A stretch of DNA of 32,209 nt from Anaerolineae bacterium (GTDB taxonomy: Bacteria > Chloroflexota > Anaerolineae > Aggregatilineales > Phototrophicaceae), in the NCBI GenBank assembly GCA_016789005.1, contig JAEURA010000124.1:1-32209 (forward strand), read 5' to 3'. This document shows, piece by piece, positions 8,101-16,001 of this stretch (within the stretch, counting starts at the first letter, position 1; the number at the start of each line of letters is the position of its first letter). The notes beneath the pieces were generated by a model. It had not been told where the DNA came from. It saw nothing but the letters and a program-made list of their open reading frames with translations, and did not search any database. A program made the translations under genes and the position numbers.

Positions 8101-8640
8101 ATGCCTCAACGAAGACGAATTGTAACCCTCACTATCGAGACAATGGCGCTGCTTCTTATTGCAGCTGTAGTCATGCTGATCGCAGCATTGCGGTCTGATA
8201 CACTCATTGTGAATTACGCCTGCGGATGGTTCTCCTGCACAGACGGACTGCTGCCGCCGCTTAACGATCAATTTGCAATTTTCGAGTTTATCCACCACTG
8301 GGCAATCATCGTAAGCGTCATTGCGCTGCCGGTGTTCATCCTGCTTGCTGCTCTGACAGTACGACGCGATGACGAAGCGGTCATGGCGGGTATCCGCAAT
8401 ACATCGCTGCTGATCTTCCTCCAGGCGCTGGCTGCGCTGGCGACGACCATCGTTTCTTTGCTGTGGCAGGGTCCGGCGCTGCACTTCATGGTGATCTCCA
8501 TGCTGCTGATCGTTTCCATCGGCGTGACTGCCTGGGCGATGTTCAGTCCAAATCAGGATTACTCACCACCGCTGGTCCTGGGGGCACTGGTGGTCGTTTC
8601 CGCCATCCCAGCAGTGGCGTACATCGGTGTTTTCATCTAG
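8101..8640 (+). CDS. Half-length CtaA/COX15-like membrane protein (179 aa)
   Basis: The protein has about five TM segments (15-30, 64-86, 101-121, 127-147, 158-178). Its first 150 residues line up with the N-terminal half of the downstream CtaA: CGWFSC (Cys41, Cys46) against CGNQWPLC; LLPPLNDQ against IIPPLDNL; FEFIHH (Glu62, His65) against IEWLHR; and ALHFMVISMLLIVSI (His128) against TLHLGTAMLLLGSLL. Thus the ExxH pair, the TM4 His and a Cys pair of a heme A synthase half are kept, but there is no second half. Single four-helix CtaA proteins are known in some archaea. It may be a heme-binding partner of CtaA, a heme chaperone, or a decayed duplicate; the retained key residues argue against simple decay. 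Start context is weak. Confidence 0.75.
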   Translation: MPQRRRIVTLTIETMALLLIAAVVMLIAALRSDTLIVNYACGWFSCTDGLLPPLNDQFAIFEFIHHWAIIVSVIALPVFILLAALTVRRDDEAVMAGIRNTSLLIFLQALAALATTIVSLLWQGPALHFMVISMLLIVSIGVTAWAMFSPNQDYSPPLVLGALVVVSAIPAVAYIGVFI

Positions 8641-8680
8641 TCCATTGCTCTCTACTCGTTACGTGGGCGGGTTTACCGAC

Positions 8681-9619
8681 ATGCGAAGCAGGCTCTTTTT
8701 CACGCTTGCGCTGACGACGGCGCTGCTGACTATTGGTTTGATTGTTTTCGGCGCAGTGGTCAGGGTCACTGACTCCGGGCTGGGCTGCGGCAATCAGTGG
8801 CCCCTGTGTAATGGCACGATCATCCCGCCGCTGGACAATCTGACGGCGTGGATTGAGTGGCTGCACCGCCTGTTCGCGATTCTGATCGGACTGTTCGGTC
8901 TGGTCACGCTCACGGTCGCCATTCGCGCCTATCGCAAGCAGAACAGCAGGGTCCTGGCGGCGACGGTCGTAGCGGCGCTGCTCTTTGCCTTTCAGAGCGC
9001 TCTTGGCGCGCTGGTCGTCGTGCTTGACCTGCCGCCTACAGCAGTGACGCTGCATCTGGGGACGGCGATGCTGCTTCTGGGTTCGCTTCTGGTGGCGGCA
9101 GTGTTTTCGACATATGAGCCAGTCCGAGTCTATGGGCGCAGCGCCTTCACGATCCTGGCGTACATAACGACGGCGCTGTCCTTTGTCGTCATCCTGAGCG
9201 GGGCGTTGGTGCGCGGCAGCGGCGCAACGCTGGCATGTACAGATTGGCCCCTGTGCAACGGCGAGCTTCTACCGTTCAATCAGGGTGCGCTGGCGACGAT
9301 TCACGTCCTGCATCGCCTCATTGTCGTGGCGCTGGGGCTGTCGCTGGTCTTTCTACTGGCGGCTGCGAGACGCTTATCTGTAGATCGGCGGCTGCAATCG
9401 CTCACGATCTTGGCATTCGTGATGTATCTGGCGCAGGCTGGGGTAGGAGCGCTGTTCGTCCTCAGCGCAGCCGCACCCCTGTGGGGGGCTGCGCATGTCG
9501 GAATGGCAGCGGCAACCTGGGCGCTGCTGGTCGTAGTCAGTACCTTCGAGAGTCTCAACACAGGTGAGTCGCGACAGCAAACCGGATGGCAACAACAGTC
9601 AAAACCTCTTCGGAGTTGA
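8681..9619 (+). CDS. ctaA: Heme A synthase (312 aa)
   Basis: CtaA oxidises the C8 methyl of heme O to formyl, giving heme A for aa3-type oxidases, in the membrane. Eight TM segments form two four-helix repeats. First repeat: CGNQWPLC (Cys36, Cys43), EWLH (Glu59, His62) and TLH (His125). Second repeat: CTDWPLC (Cys186, Cys192), LHR (His211) and AAHVG (His272). An in-frame GTG at 8627 overlaps the previous gene, but the family N-terminus (MRSRLFFTLALTTALL) fits the ATG at 8681. Its 3' end overlaps ctaB by 34 bases, so translation is probably coupled. Confidence 0.92.
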   Translation: MRSRLFFTLALTTALLTIGLIVFGAVVRVTDSGLGCGNQWPLCNGTIIPPLDNLTAWIEWLHRLFAILIGLFGLVTLTVAIRAYRKQNSRVLAATVVAALLFAFQSALGALVVVLDLPPTAVTLHLGTAMLLLGSLLVAAVFSTYEPVRVYGRSAFTILAYITTALSFVVILSGALVRGSGATLACTDWPLCNGELLPFNQGALATIHVLHRLIVVALGLSLVFLLAAARRLSVDRRLQSLTILAFVMYLAQAGVGALFVLSAAAPLWGAAHVGMAAATWALLVVVSTFESLNTGESRQQTGWQQQSKPLRS

Positions 9620-10488
9620 TCAAGCTCACGCCCCGACAGATCGTTGGCGCGTACCTCGAACTCACCAAACTGCGGATCGTCACGCTGCTGCTGTTCACGA
9701 CCATCACCGCAATGGTTGTTGCGGCAGATGGCGTGCCGCCGCTGCATCTGCTCCTACCGACGATCCTCGGCGGAGCGTTTGCGTCCGGCGGCGCAAGCGT
9801 GATCAACCAGTATTATGATCGGGACATGGACGCGATCATGACGCGCACCGCTCGGCGTCCGATCCCGTCTGGCAGAGTGAAACCGCTCCCCGCCCTGATC
9901 TACGGCGTCGTGTTGGTGCTGCTGTCCGTCGTCGTGCTTGGGGTATTTGTCAACTGGCTGGCGGCATTGCTGGCGCTGGGCGGCGCGGTCTACTATGTCG
10001 TCATCTACACGATGGTGCTGAAGCGCAATACCGTCCTGAACATCCTGATCGGCGGTGGCGCCGGAGCGATGCCGGTGCTGGTCGGTTGGTCCGCCGTCAC
10101 GGGGGATCTCTCGGCTCCGGCATGGCTGCTCTTTGCCATCGTCTTCTTCTGGACACCGCCGCATAGTTGGGCGCTGGCGCTTCTGGTAAATCAGGACTAT
10201 ACGCGCGCCAATGTGCCGATGATGCCCGTCGCCAAAGGCGAAGATGCCACCCGCAGTCAGATCATCCTCTACTCGGTGATCCTGCTGGGAGTGAGCATGG
10301 TCCCATTCCAGACGCTCGGCTGGATCTATCTGGTGGCGGCGTTTGCCCTGGGGCTGCGTCTGGTTTCGATGGCAGTGATGCTGAAGCGAGATCGTTCTCT
10401 CATGGCGGCTCGCGCTACCTACAAGTATTCGACCGCATACCTCGCCTTTCTGTTTCTGGCGATGATGATGGATCGCATTCTTCTGTAG
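9586..10488 (+). CDS. ctaB: Protoheme IX farnesyltransferase, heme O synthase (300 aa)
   Basis: CtaB transfers a farnesyl group to heme B to make heme O, the substrate of CtaA. It is a UbiA-type membrane prenyltransferase with about nine TM segments. The first Asp-rich motif is NQYYDRDMDAIMTRT at 74-88 (Asn74, Asp78, Asp82), followed by RRPIPSGRV. The Y-x-x-x-K type motif appears as YTMVLKRNT, then GGGAGAMPVLVGW, and the second motif region is FFWTPPHSWALAL ... DYTRANVPMMPV. All match CtaB/CyoE rather than other UbiA enzymes. No ribosome-binding site precedes the ATG, consistent with coupling to the overlapping ctaA. Confidence 0.95.
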   Translation: MATTVKTSSELIKLTPRQIVGAYLELTKLRIVTLLLFTTITAMVVAADGVPPLHLLLPTILGGAFASGGASVINQYYDRDMDAIMTRTARRPIPSGRVKPLPALIYGVVLVLLSVVVLGVFVNWLAALLALGGAVYYVVIYTMVLKRNTVLNILIGGGAGAMPVLVGWSAVTGDLSAPAWLLFAIVFFWTPPHSWALALLVNQDYTRANVPMMPVAKGEDATRSQIILYSVILLGVSMVPFQTLGWIYLVAAFALGLRLVSMAVMLKRDRSLMAARATYKYSTAYLAFLFLAMMMDRILL

Positions 10489-10537
10489 ATGAGAACCTGG
10501 AATACATCGCCGTTTCTGACAAGGATTCGACGTAACC

Positions 10538-11005
10538 ATGCAGAACCCTAAACCCGTCGCGGTGACCGCTCCGGTGATCATTGCGGTTGTCCTGCTGATC
10601 ACCGCCGCTGTTGCCTTCTTCGCCACGCTGCTCATCTTCAGTCCTTCAAATCCTACCGAAGAGGCAACCAGCCAGCTGGCGGACGACTATGCCGAAGTGA
10701 CCGATCGTCTGCTGGCGATAGGAGATGCCTCGCGGGCAGAACCGCTGCTGGAAAAGTACGCCTGCATCGCCTGTCACCGCCTTGGCGGCGAGAGAGTTGC
10801 CCCTCCCTGGGAAAATGTGCCTAACATCGCCGCCGACCGCCGACCGCCGCTGACCGCCGCCGAATATGTCTACGAGTCGATCATTCATCCCGGCGCGTAT
10901 CTGGTCGAGGGCTACCCCCCGTCAATGCCGCAGGATTACGCCGGTCGCATGAGCGAACAAGAGATCGCTGACGTGCTGGTATACCTGCTCAACAGCGAGC
11001 CTTGA
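10538..11005 (+). CDS. Membrane-anchored monoheme cytochrome c (155 aa)
   Basis: One N-terminal TM segment (residues 11-34) anchors an extracytoplasmic cytochrome c domain. The heme motif is CIACH (Cys76, Cys79, His80). The likely distal axial ligand is Met130 in YPPSMP, and the C-terminal helix (EQEIADVLVYLLN) is typical of class I cytochromes c. The order ctaA-ctaB-cytochrome c suggests that it carries electrons to the heme A oxidase, which is not in the window (inference). AAGGA lies about 15 bases before the ATG. A short GCCGACC-like repeat at about 10829-10862 is coding and encodes an ordinary Ala/Arg/Pro loop. Confidence 0.88.
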   Translation: MQNPKPVAVTAPVIIAVVLLITAAVAFFATLLIFSPSNPTEEATSQLADDYAEVTDRLLAIGDASRAEPLLEKYACIACHRLGGERVAPPWENVPNIAADRRPPLTAAEYVYESIIHPGAYLVEGYPPSMPQDYAGRMSEQEIADVLVYLLNSEP

Positions 11006-11008
11006 ACA

Positions 11009-12730
11009 ATGCCCCTGGACGTTTTTGCCCTGTCGGCGCTCGTCGATGAGTTTCTGGACGTGCTGGTCGGTGGGCGCGTCCAGGATTCAGTCTGTATTGA
11101 CGCAGATACCCTCGGGCTGGAAATCTATGTCAATCACCGGCGGCAGTATCTCCTGCTTTCGGCGGATGCGCAGCGCCCGCGTGTGCATCTGGTCGGCGAC
11201 AAGCTTCGGCGCGGTCTGGAGCGACCAACCCCGCTCGGCTTGTTGATTCGCAGTCAGGTTGAAGGCGGCAAGATCGCCCACGTCAGCCAACCTCCCTGGG
11301 AACGGGTGCTTCAATTCGAGATCGAAGGTCCTGAGGGCATGGTCTCGCTGATCGTCGAGCCGATGGAACGGCGGAGCAACGTGCTGCTCGTCAAGGGCGG
11401 GATGATCCTCGACTGCCTTCGGCGAGTTGGACCCGATGAGAATCGTGTCCGGCTCAGCCTTCCGGCGCATCAGTATGTGCCGCCTCCGCCGCAGACTGGC
11501 AAGATCAGCCCGTTCACGCTGGTCCAGGAAGAACTGAGCAGCCTGTTCGAGCAGGCTAGACAGGAAGTCCCGTCCAAACGAAAGGCGCACCAGATACTAA
11601 CTTCCGGGCTGCTGGGCATCAGCCCGCTGCTGGCGAAGGAGATCGTCTACTGCGCCGCCGGAGACCCGAACGCAGGCATTCGCGCAGTCGATACTGAATC
11701 CGTGATGCAGGCGCTCGTGGAGGTGATGAATCCCCTGAAACGACGGGAATGGACCCCCGGCGTCGTTGAAGAAGATGGCGTCAGCAACGATTTCAGCGCT
11801 TATCGTCTGACCGGTCAGACGGGTTGGCGTGCCGTCAGTTCGATCAACGAGGCAATGGCGATGGTCTTCGGCGCCCCGGTGGGCGATGAAGCGTACGAAG
11901 CGGCAAAGCTGCCAGTTCGCGAGGCGATACGCGCTGCGCATCTGCGCCTTGAGACCAAGCTGGCGTCTTTGCGGCGCTCGCTCACCGACGATGCCGAGCG
12001 TGAGATTTTGCGACAGAGCGGTGAACTGATCCTCGCCTATCAGTACGCCATCCAACCAGGTCAGGCAGAAATTCGCGCGCCGTATGACCTGGACACGCCT
12101 GACCTCGTGATCGCTCTTGACCCGTCTTTGACACCGGTGGAGAACGCACAGCGCTACTTTGAACGCTACAACCGGGCGAAACGGGCACTCGAAGATGTCC
12201 CAGGATTGATCGCCGAAGCCGAAGGTGAGATCGCCTTTCTCCAGCAGATGGCGGCGGATATCGATCTGGCGGCAAGCTGGCCCGACATCGAAGAAGTCCA
12301 GACTAATCTGCACGCCAGCGGCTACTGGCAGGGCAAACCGATTCGCCGCACAGGATCAAAGACTGCACCGCTTCGAGTCGTCACTCCAGATGGTTTCATC
12401 ATCTGGATCGGACGCAACAGCCGGCAGAACGAGCAGGTCACGTTTGACAAAGGGGGACCTGTCGATCTGTGGCTGCACGCGCGGGGAGTGGCTGGCGCAC
12501 ACGTGATCGTCAAGAATGATGGACGGCGTATCCCGGACACGGTGTTAGAGGCAGCGGCTTCGCTGGCTGCTTACTACAGCGCCGGTCGGCAGGAAGGCAA
12601 GGTGATGGTCGATATTACCGAGCGCCGCCATGTGCGTAAGATCAAGGGGGGGCGTCACGGCATGGTCACCTACCGGAATGAAGAGACGCGGATGGCGTCA
12701 CCCCACCCCGCTTCAGATTTCGTGCGCTAA
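11009..12730 (+). CDS. rqcH: NFACT-family ribosome quality control protein RqcH (573 aa)
   Basis: RqcH (bacterial Rqc2/NEMF, also called FbpA) binds stalled 50S subunits with peptidyl-tRNA and, in Bacillus, recruits tRNA-Ala for C-terminal Ala tailing. Seen in order: the NFACT-N domain (residues 1-180) with VGGRVQDSV and SNVLLV; HhH-like and coiled-coil regions (about 190-440) including YFERYNRAKRALEDV; and the NFACT-R domain (about 460-560) with IWIGRNSRQNEQVTF, DLWLHARGVAGAHVI and KIKGGRHGMVTY. The Asp-Arg pair needed for tRNA binding in B. subtilis appears here as Glu98-Arg99 (PPWERVLQF). It starts 3 bases after the cytochrome c stop, so it is in the same transcript. Confidence 0.92.
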   Translation: MPLDVFALSALVDEFLDVLVGGRVQDSVCIDADTLGLEIYVNHRRQYLLLSADAQRPRVHLVGDKLRRGLERPTPLGLLIRSQVEGGKIAHVSQPPWERVLQFEIEGPEGMVSLIVEPMERRSNVLLVKGGMILDCLRRVGPDENRVRLSLPAHQYVPPPPQTGKISPFTLVQEELSSLFEQARQEVPSKRKAHQILTSGLLGISPLLAKEIVYCAAGDPNAGIRAVDTESVMQALVEVMNPLKRREWTPGVVEEDGVSNDFSAYRLTGQTGWRAVSSINEAMAMVFGAPVGDEAYEAAKLPVREAIRAAHLRLETKLASLRRSLTDDAEREILRQSGELILAYQYAIQPGQAEIRAPYDLDTPDLVIALDPSLTPVENAQRYFERYNRAKRALEDVPGLIAEAEGEIAFLQQMAADIDLAASWPDIEEVQTNLHASGYWQGKPIRRTGSKTAPLRVVTPDGFIIWIGRNSRQNEQVTFDKGGPVDLWLHARGVAGAHVIVKNDGRRIPDTVLEAAASLAAYYSAGRQEGKVMVDITERRHVRKIKGGRHGMVTYRNEETRMASPHPASDFVR

Positions 12731-12753
12731 GCGAGAAGATGGAGAGAAGTACG

Positions 12754-13560
12754 ATGGCTGATCAACCGCTTATCCCCCCATTTGGCAAGAAAGTCCACCT
12801 TGAAGATTATGATCCAAGCTTCACCAACGGCATGAGCAAGGATGATGCCAAAGCGCGCGAAAAGAAGTTGGAAGCGCGCATGGGTGAGCTTCAGGAAATG
12901 CTCTATGCCCAGGGGACGCAGTCGCTTCTGGTCGTGCTTCAGGCGATGGATGCTGGTGGGAAAGACGGGGCAATCAAACACGTTTTTGACGCGGTGAACC
13001 CCCAGGGTGTCGGGGTGACTGCCTTCAAGCAGCCCACGCCGGAAGAACTCGCCCATGACTTCCTCTGGCGGGTGCATCCACATGTGCCGCCGAAGGGATA
13101 CATCGGAATCTTCAATCGCAGCCACTATGAAGATGTCCTGGTCGTGCGCGTCAACCAGCTCGTGCCGCAAGAGGTGTGGGAGAAGCGTTACGAGCACATC
13201 AACGCTTTTGAGCGGCTGATCGCCGAACGGGGCACTCGGATTCTTAAGTTCTTCCTGCATATTTCGCGCGATGAGCAGAAACGACGTTTTCAGGAACGTC
13301 TTGACGATCCCAGCAAGCAGTGGAAGTTCGCTATGGGAGATCTTCCGATTCGGGAGCAGTGGGACGACTATATGAAAGCGTATGAGGCGGTTCTGACGCG
13401 CTGCCACACGGAAGCTGCTCCCTGGCATGTGGTCCCTGCCAACAAGAAGTGGTATCGCGATCTTGTGATCACGCAGTCGATTGTTCAGGCGCTCGAGGAG
13501 ATGGAGGTGCGTTACCCGGACCCAGAACCAGGACTGGAGTCTGTAGTTATTCCCGATTAG
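12754..13560 (+). CDS. Polyphosphate kinase 2 family protein (268 aa)
   Basis: PPK2 enzymes phosphorylate nucleoside mono- or diphosphates with polyphosphate. The single PPK2 domain has Walker A LQAMDAGGKDGAIKHV at 62-77, the lid region beginning NPQGVGVTAFKQPT, and Walker B GIFNRSHYED at 118-127. Spacing and the short N-terminus resemble the class that phosphorylates AMP and ADP (class III), but assignment to a substrate class from sequence alone is uncertain. GGAGAG at 12741-12746 fixes the ATG at 12754 over the in-frame ATG at 12739. It is the last gene of the + run and converges on a glycosyltransferase gene with a 14-base overlap. Confidence 0.9.
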   Translation: MADQPLIPPFGKKVHLEDYDPSFTNGMSKDDAKAREKKLEARMGELQEMLYAQGTQSLLVVLQAMDAGGKDGAIKHVFDAVNPQGVGVTAFKQPTPEELAHDFLWRVHPHVPPKGYIGIFNRSHYEDVLVVRVNQLVPQEVWEKRYEHINAFERLIAERGTRILKFFLHISRDEQKRRFQERLDDPSKQWKFAMGDLPIREQWDDYMKAYEAVLTRCHTEAAPWHVVPANKKWYRDLVITQSIVQALEEMEVRYPDPEPGLESVVIPD

Positions 13561-14770
13561 CCGAATCGCCGTCCGCCGTTGCGGCGAGCGCGCGACGCGC
13601 GTTTTCAAGGACATCGGCTACACTGATATCCTGCACACAGGGATGATTGGCGAAATCGTCGCCCGACCAATCCAGGACGCGGCAGGGACGGCAGGCAATT
13701 GCCGAAACCACAATGCGGTGCGAGGCAGGGTCGCCCCAGGGGCGAAACTCGTTCGGGTCGGCAGCTCCGAAAAGTGTCACGGTCGGCGCTCCAACCGCCG
13801 CCGCCAGATGGAGCGGTCCGCTGTCCGAACCCATGACCAGGCGCGCGTCGGCGAGCAGCGCCGCCAGACGCGGCAGGTCGGTTGCCCCTGTCAGGTTGAC
13901 CGGTGTTGTTTTCATGTGGGCGGCGATCTGTTCCGCCGTCCCGGATTCGTGGGCGCTGCCGGTCAGGATGATGTTTCCTTCCAGATCGCTGCGCAGGGCA
14001 TCTGCCGTCTTCGCCCACTTCTCTGGATTCCAGTTCTTGATAGCTGCACCCGAACCGACGTGAATCACGGTGTATGGCGCGTTCAAGTCAACCCCGCTGT
14101 GGCGGAGCAGATCGCGAACCGCGAGTCGTGATGCCTCATCGACGGGATAGTTCAACGCGACCTCTGGCAGGTTGCCCTGATTGGAGCCGATGAGCCGAAG
14201 ATTCGCGGTGACGGCATGCCCCGCCTGATAAGGCAGAGCCTCCGTCAGGAAACGCCCTGTGTCACCGAAATCGTAACCGATCCGCTGAGGAACGCCCGCC
14301 AGGAAGGCGACCAGCGCACCCCACCAATGGTCTCGGCGCAGCACGTAAGCGCGGCTGTAGCCGACGCGGCGGAGTCGCTGCGCAGTCTGCGCTGCCAGAA
14401 TGTAGGGAGAAGCCAGGCTGCCGCTTTCGGCGCGCGCGAAACCGGGGAAGGGCAGGGTCAGAATCAGGTCGATTTCCTTGATCGGGGCAAGGACGTCTGC
14501 TGACCAGGGACCGAGCAAGGCGTGAATCTCTGCCGAGGGATAGATGGCTCGCAGGCGGCGCAAGGCGGGCAGGGTCAGCAGGACATCGCCGAGGTGATCT
14601 GGACGGATCACCAGGATGCGCTCACCCTGGAAACGTTCGCTGTGCGGTGGAGGAACGGGCATCCCGGCAATGGCGCGCAGCCCTGCGCCGCGGATCTGCT
14701 CCATGAGCGAGGGCGTATGAAACGCCTCTGCCATGCGCAGGTTACGGTGTGCCAGCGCCTCTTTATCCAA
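13547..14770 (-). CDS. Glycosyltransferase family 9 (heptosyltransferase-like), 407 aa
   Basis: The family transfers sugars from nucleotide donors, classically ADP-heptose in LPS core. Seen: ILVIRPDHLGDVLLTLPALRRLR near residue 52, a typical GT9 start; YTVIHVGSGAAIKNWNPEKWA, the donor-side motif; and SDSGPLHLAAAVGAPTVTLFG with FRPWG, the conserved C-terminal block. An N-terminal extension of about 45 residues precedes the first motif. The TTG start overlaps the upstream gene stop by 8 bases (TTGGATAA); an ATG at 14734 is an alternative and neither has a clear ribosome-binding site. In a monoderm lineage the acceptor would be a capsule or other glycan, not LPS core (inference). Last gene of a three-gene operon. 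Confidence 0.88.
   Translation of the reverse strand: MDKEALAHRNLRMAEAFHTPSLMEQIRGAGLRAIAGMPVPPPHSERFQGERILVIRPDHLGDVLLTLPALRRLRAIYPSAEIHALLGPWSADVLAPIKEIDLILTLPFPGFARAESGSLASPYILAAQTAQRLRRVGYSRAYVLRRDHWWGALVAFLAGVPQRIGYDFGDTGRFLTEALPYQAGHAVTANLRLIGSNQGNLPEVALNYPVDEASRLAVRDLLRHSGVDLNAPYTVIHVGSGAAIKNWNPEKWAKTADALRSDLEGNIILTGSAHESGTAEQIAAHMKTTPVNLTGATDLPRLAALLADARLVMGSDSGPLHLAAAVGAPTVTLFGAADPNEFRPWGDPASHRIVVSAIACRPCRVLDWSGDDFANHPCVQDISVADVLENARRALAATADGDSANRE
13589..13605 (+). terminator. Possible terminator after the PPK2 gene
   Basis: CGCGC (13589-13593) and GCGCG (13597-13601) flank a 3-nt loop and are followed by four T (13602-13605). It lies inside the 3' end of the convergent glycosyltransferase gene. 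The stem is short, so this is tentative. Confidence 0.35.
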
Positions 14771-15989
14771 CGCCTAGCCCCGCGTAGATCTGCCTGAGTC
14801 TGGGCGCCAGGATCGACCAATCGTAGCGCTCACAGGCATAACGGCGGGCGGCAACGCTCAATCGCTGGCGCGCCCCGCTGTCTCCGATCAGTTGACTGAC
14901 TGCGGAAGAGAAACCCTGCGCGGTATCGGCGACAATCAGCGCATCGCGCACGGCATCTTCCAGACCGGAGATTGCCACCGTGGTAGCCACGATCGCGCAC
15001 CCAGCCGCCATCGCTTCCAGTATCTTCAGGCGCGTGCCGCTGCCCATGCGCAGCGGTGCGACAAATACGGTCGCGTGGTGCAGAAACGGTTTGACGCTCT
15101 CGACCCATCCTGTGAAGGCAATGCGGGGGTTCGACTGCTGAAGTACAAGCAGGTTGCCATGAACCGCCTGACCGACCACATAGAGCTTCGCCTCGCTGTG
15201 CTGAGTCAAGATGTCGCCGAAGATCGCTTCGGCAAACCACTGAATAGCGTCAACGTTGGGACGGTAGTCCATCTTGCCGGTGAACACCAGCGGGATGCCG
15301 CTGAGTTCAAGATGATTTCCCCCTGCCATGTAGTCGTCGGCGAAAATTCCGTTTGGGAGCGTATGGATGGGCGTCGATGTTTCCAGACTGGACAGATGCT
15401 CGGCGTCATCCTGAGAGACGGCGATCACGGCGTCGGCACGTTCGCAGACTGCGCGCTCGAACTGCGTGATGCGCCTCGCTTGAGTCCGAGAATAGAGCGC
15501 CGCCGGAAGCCGCCACAGGGATAGGCTTTCAACACGCGCCATGCTGCGTTGCAAGGCGAATTCGGCGTTGTGCGCGTCGTAGACGATGCGGGCGGTCGGC
15601 TGAATCCTGCGGACAATTGGCGCATAAGATGCGGTCTCCAAGCCTTCGAACTGCACGAGATCAAAGCCCCGTGATTGCAGAAGGTCCGTCAGGCGGCGCA
15701 CGAATTCTGAGGAGTCCAGTCGACGCGCCAGGTCTGGCTCGCGGGTTAGCAGCAAATCGCGCAGCCGCTGCGGCATCGAGCGAGGTGGAGCGGGGGCGTA
15801 AATGACCTGCTCGCAAAGGTCAGCGAGGCGTGCCGGCGCTTCATCCGGCAGCGAATCGCTATCGCTGAACGTGAGCAGTGTGACTTGCGCGCCGAACAGC
15901 TTCAGACAATGGAGGAGCCCAAGATTCCGCAGCGCTGCGCCCTGTTGGGCGGGAAATGGGGGGTGGGGTGTGATGATCAGTGTGCGCAT
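14763..15989 (-). CDS. Glycosyltransferase family 4 (408 aa)
   Basis: A GT-B fold retaining glycosyltransferase. The N-terminus (LIITPHPPFPAQQGAALRN) is the acceptor-domain start with a glycine-rich loop. The middle contains RIVYDAHNAEFAL and IHTLPNGIFADDY. The donor domain has LVFTGKMDYRPNVDAI, PRIAFTGWVESVKPFL and the E-x7-E-like signature APLRMGSGTRLKILEAMAAG. This arrangement resembles sugar transferases of exopolysaccharide loci, but the sugar cannot be read. It sits 12 bases after the upstream glycosyltransferase and overlaps the downstream one by 8 bases, so the three are one operon. Confidence 0.9.
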   Translation of the reverse strand: MRTLIITPHPPFPAQQGAALRNLGLLHCLKLFGAQVTLLTFSDSDSLPDEAPARLADLCEQVIYAPAPPRSMPQRLRDLLLTREPDLARRLDSSEFVRRLTDLLQSRGFDLVQFEGLETASYAPIVRRIQPTARIVYDAHNAEFALQRSMARVESLSLWRLPAALYSRTQARRITQFERAVCERADAVIAVSQDDAEHLSSLETSTPIHTLPNGIFADDYMAGGNHLELSGIPLVFTGKMDYRPNVDAIQWFAEAIFGDILTQHSEAKLYVVGQAVHGNLLVLQQSNPRIAFTGWVESVKPFLHHATVFVAPLRMGSGTRLKILEAMAAGCAIVATTVAISGLEDAVRDALIVADTAQGFSSAVSQLIGDSGARQRLSVAARRYACERYDWSILAPRLRQIYAGLGVG

Positions 15990-16001
15990 TTTCCAGCAGT
16001 T

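Noticed and set aside
8627..8680. GTG start for CtaA at 8627
   Set aside because: It overlaps the previous gene, adds 18 polar residues before the first TM segment and has no ribosome-binding site; ATG 8681 fits the family.
10829..10862. GCCGACC-type tandem repeat
   Set aside because: It is coding sequence of the cytochrome c gene and encodes an ordinary loop; too short and irregular for a functional repeat.
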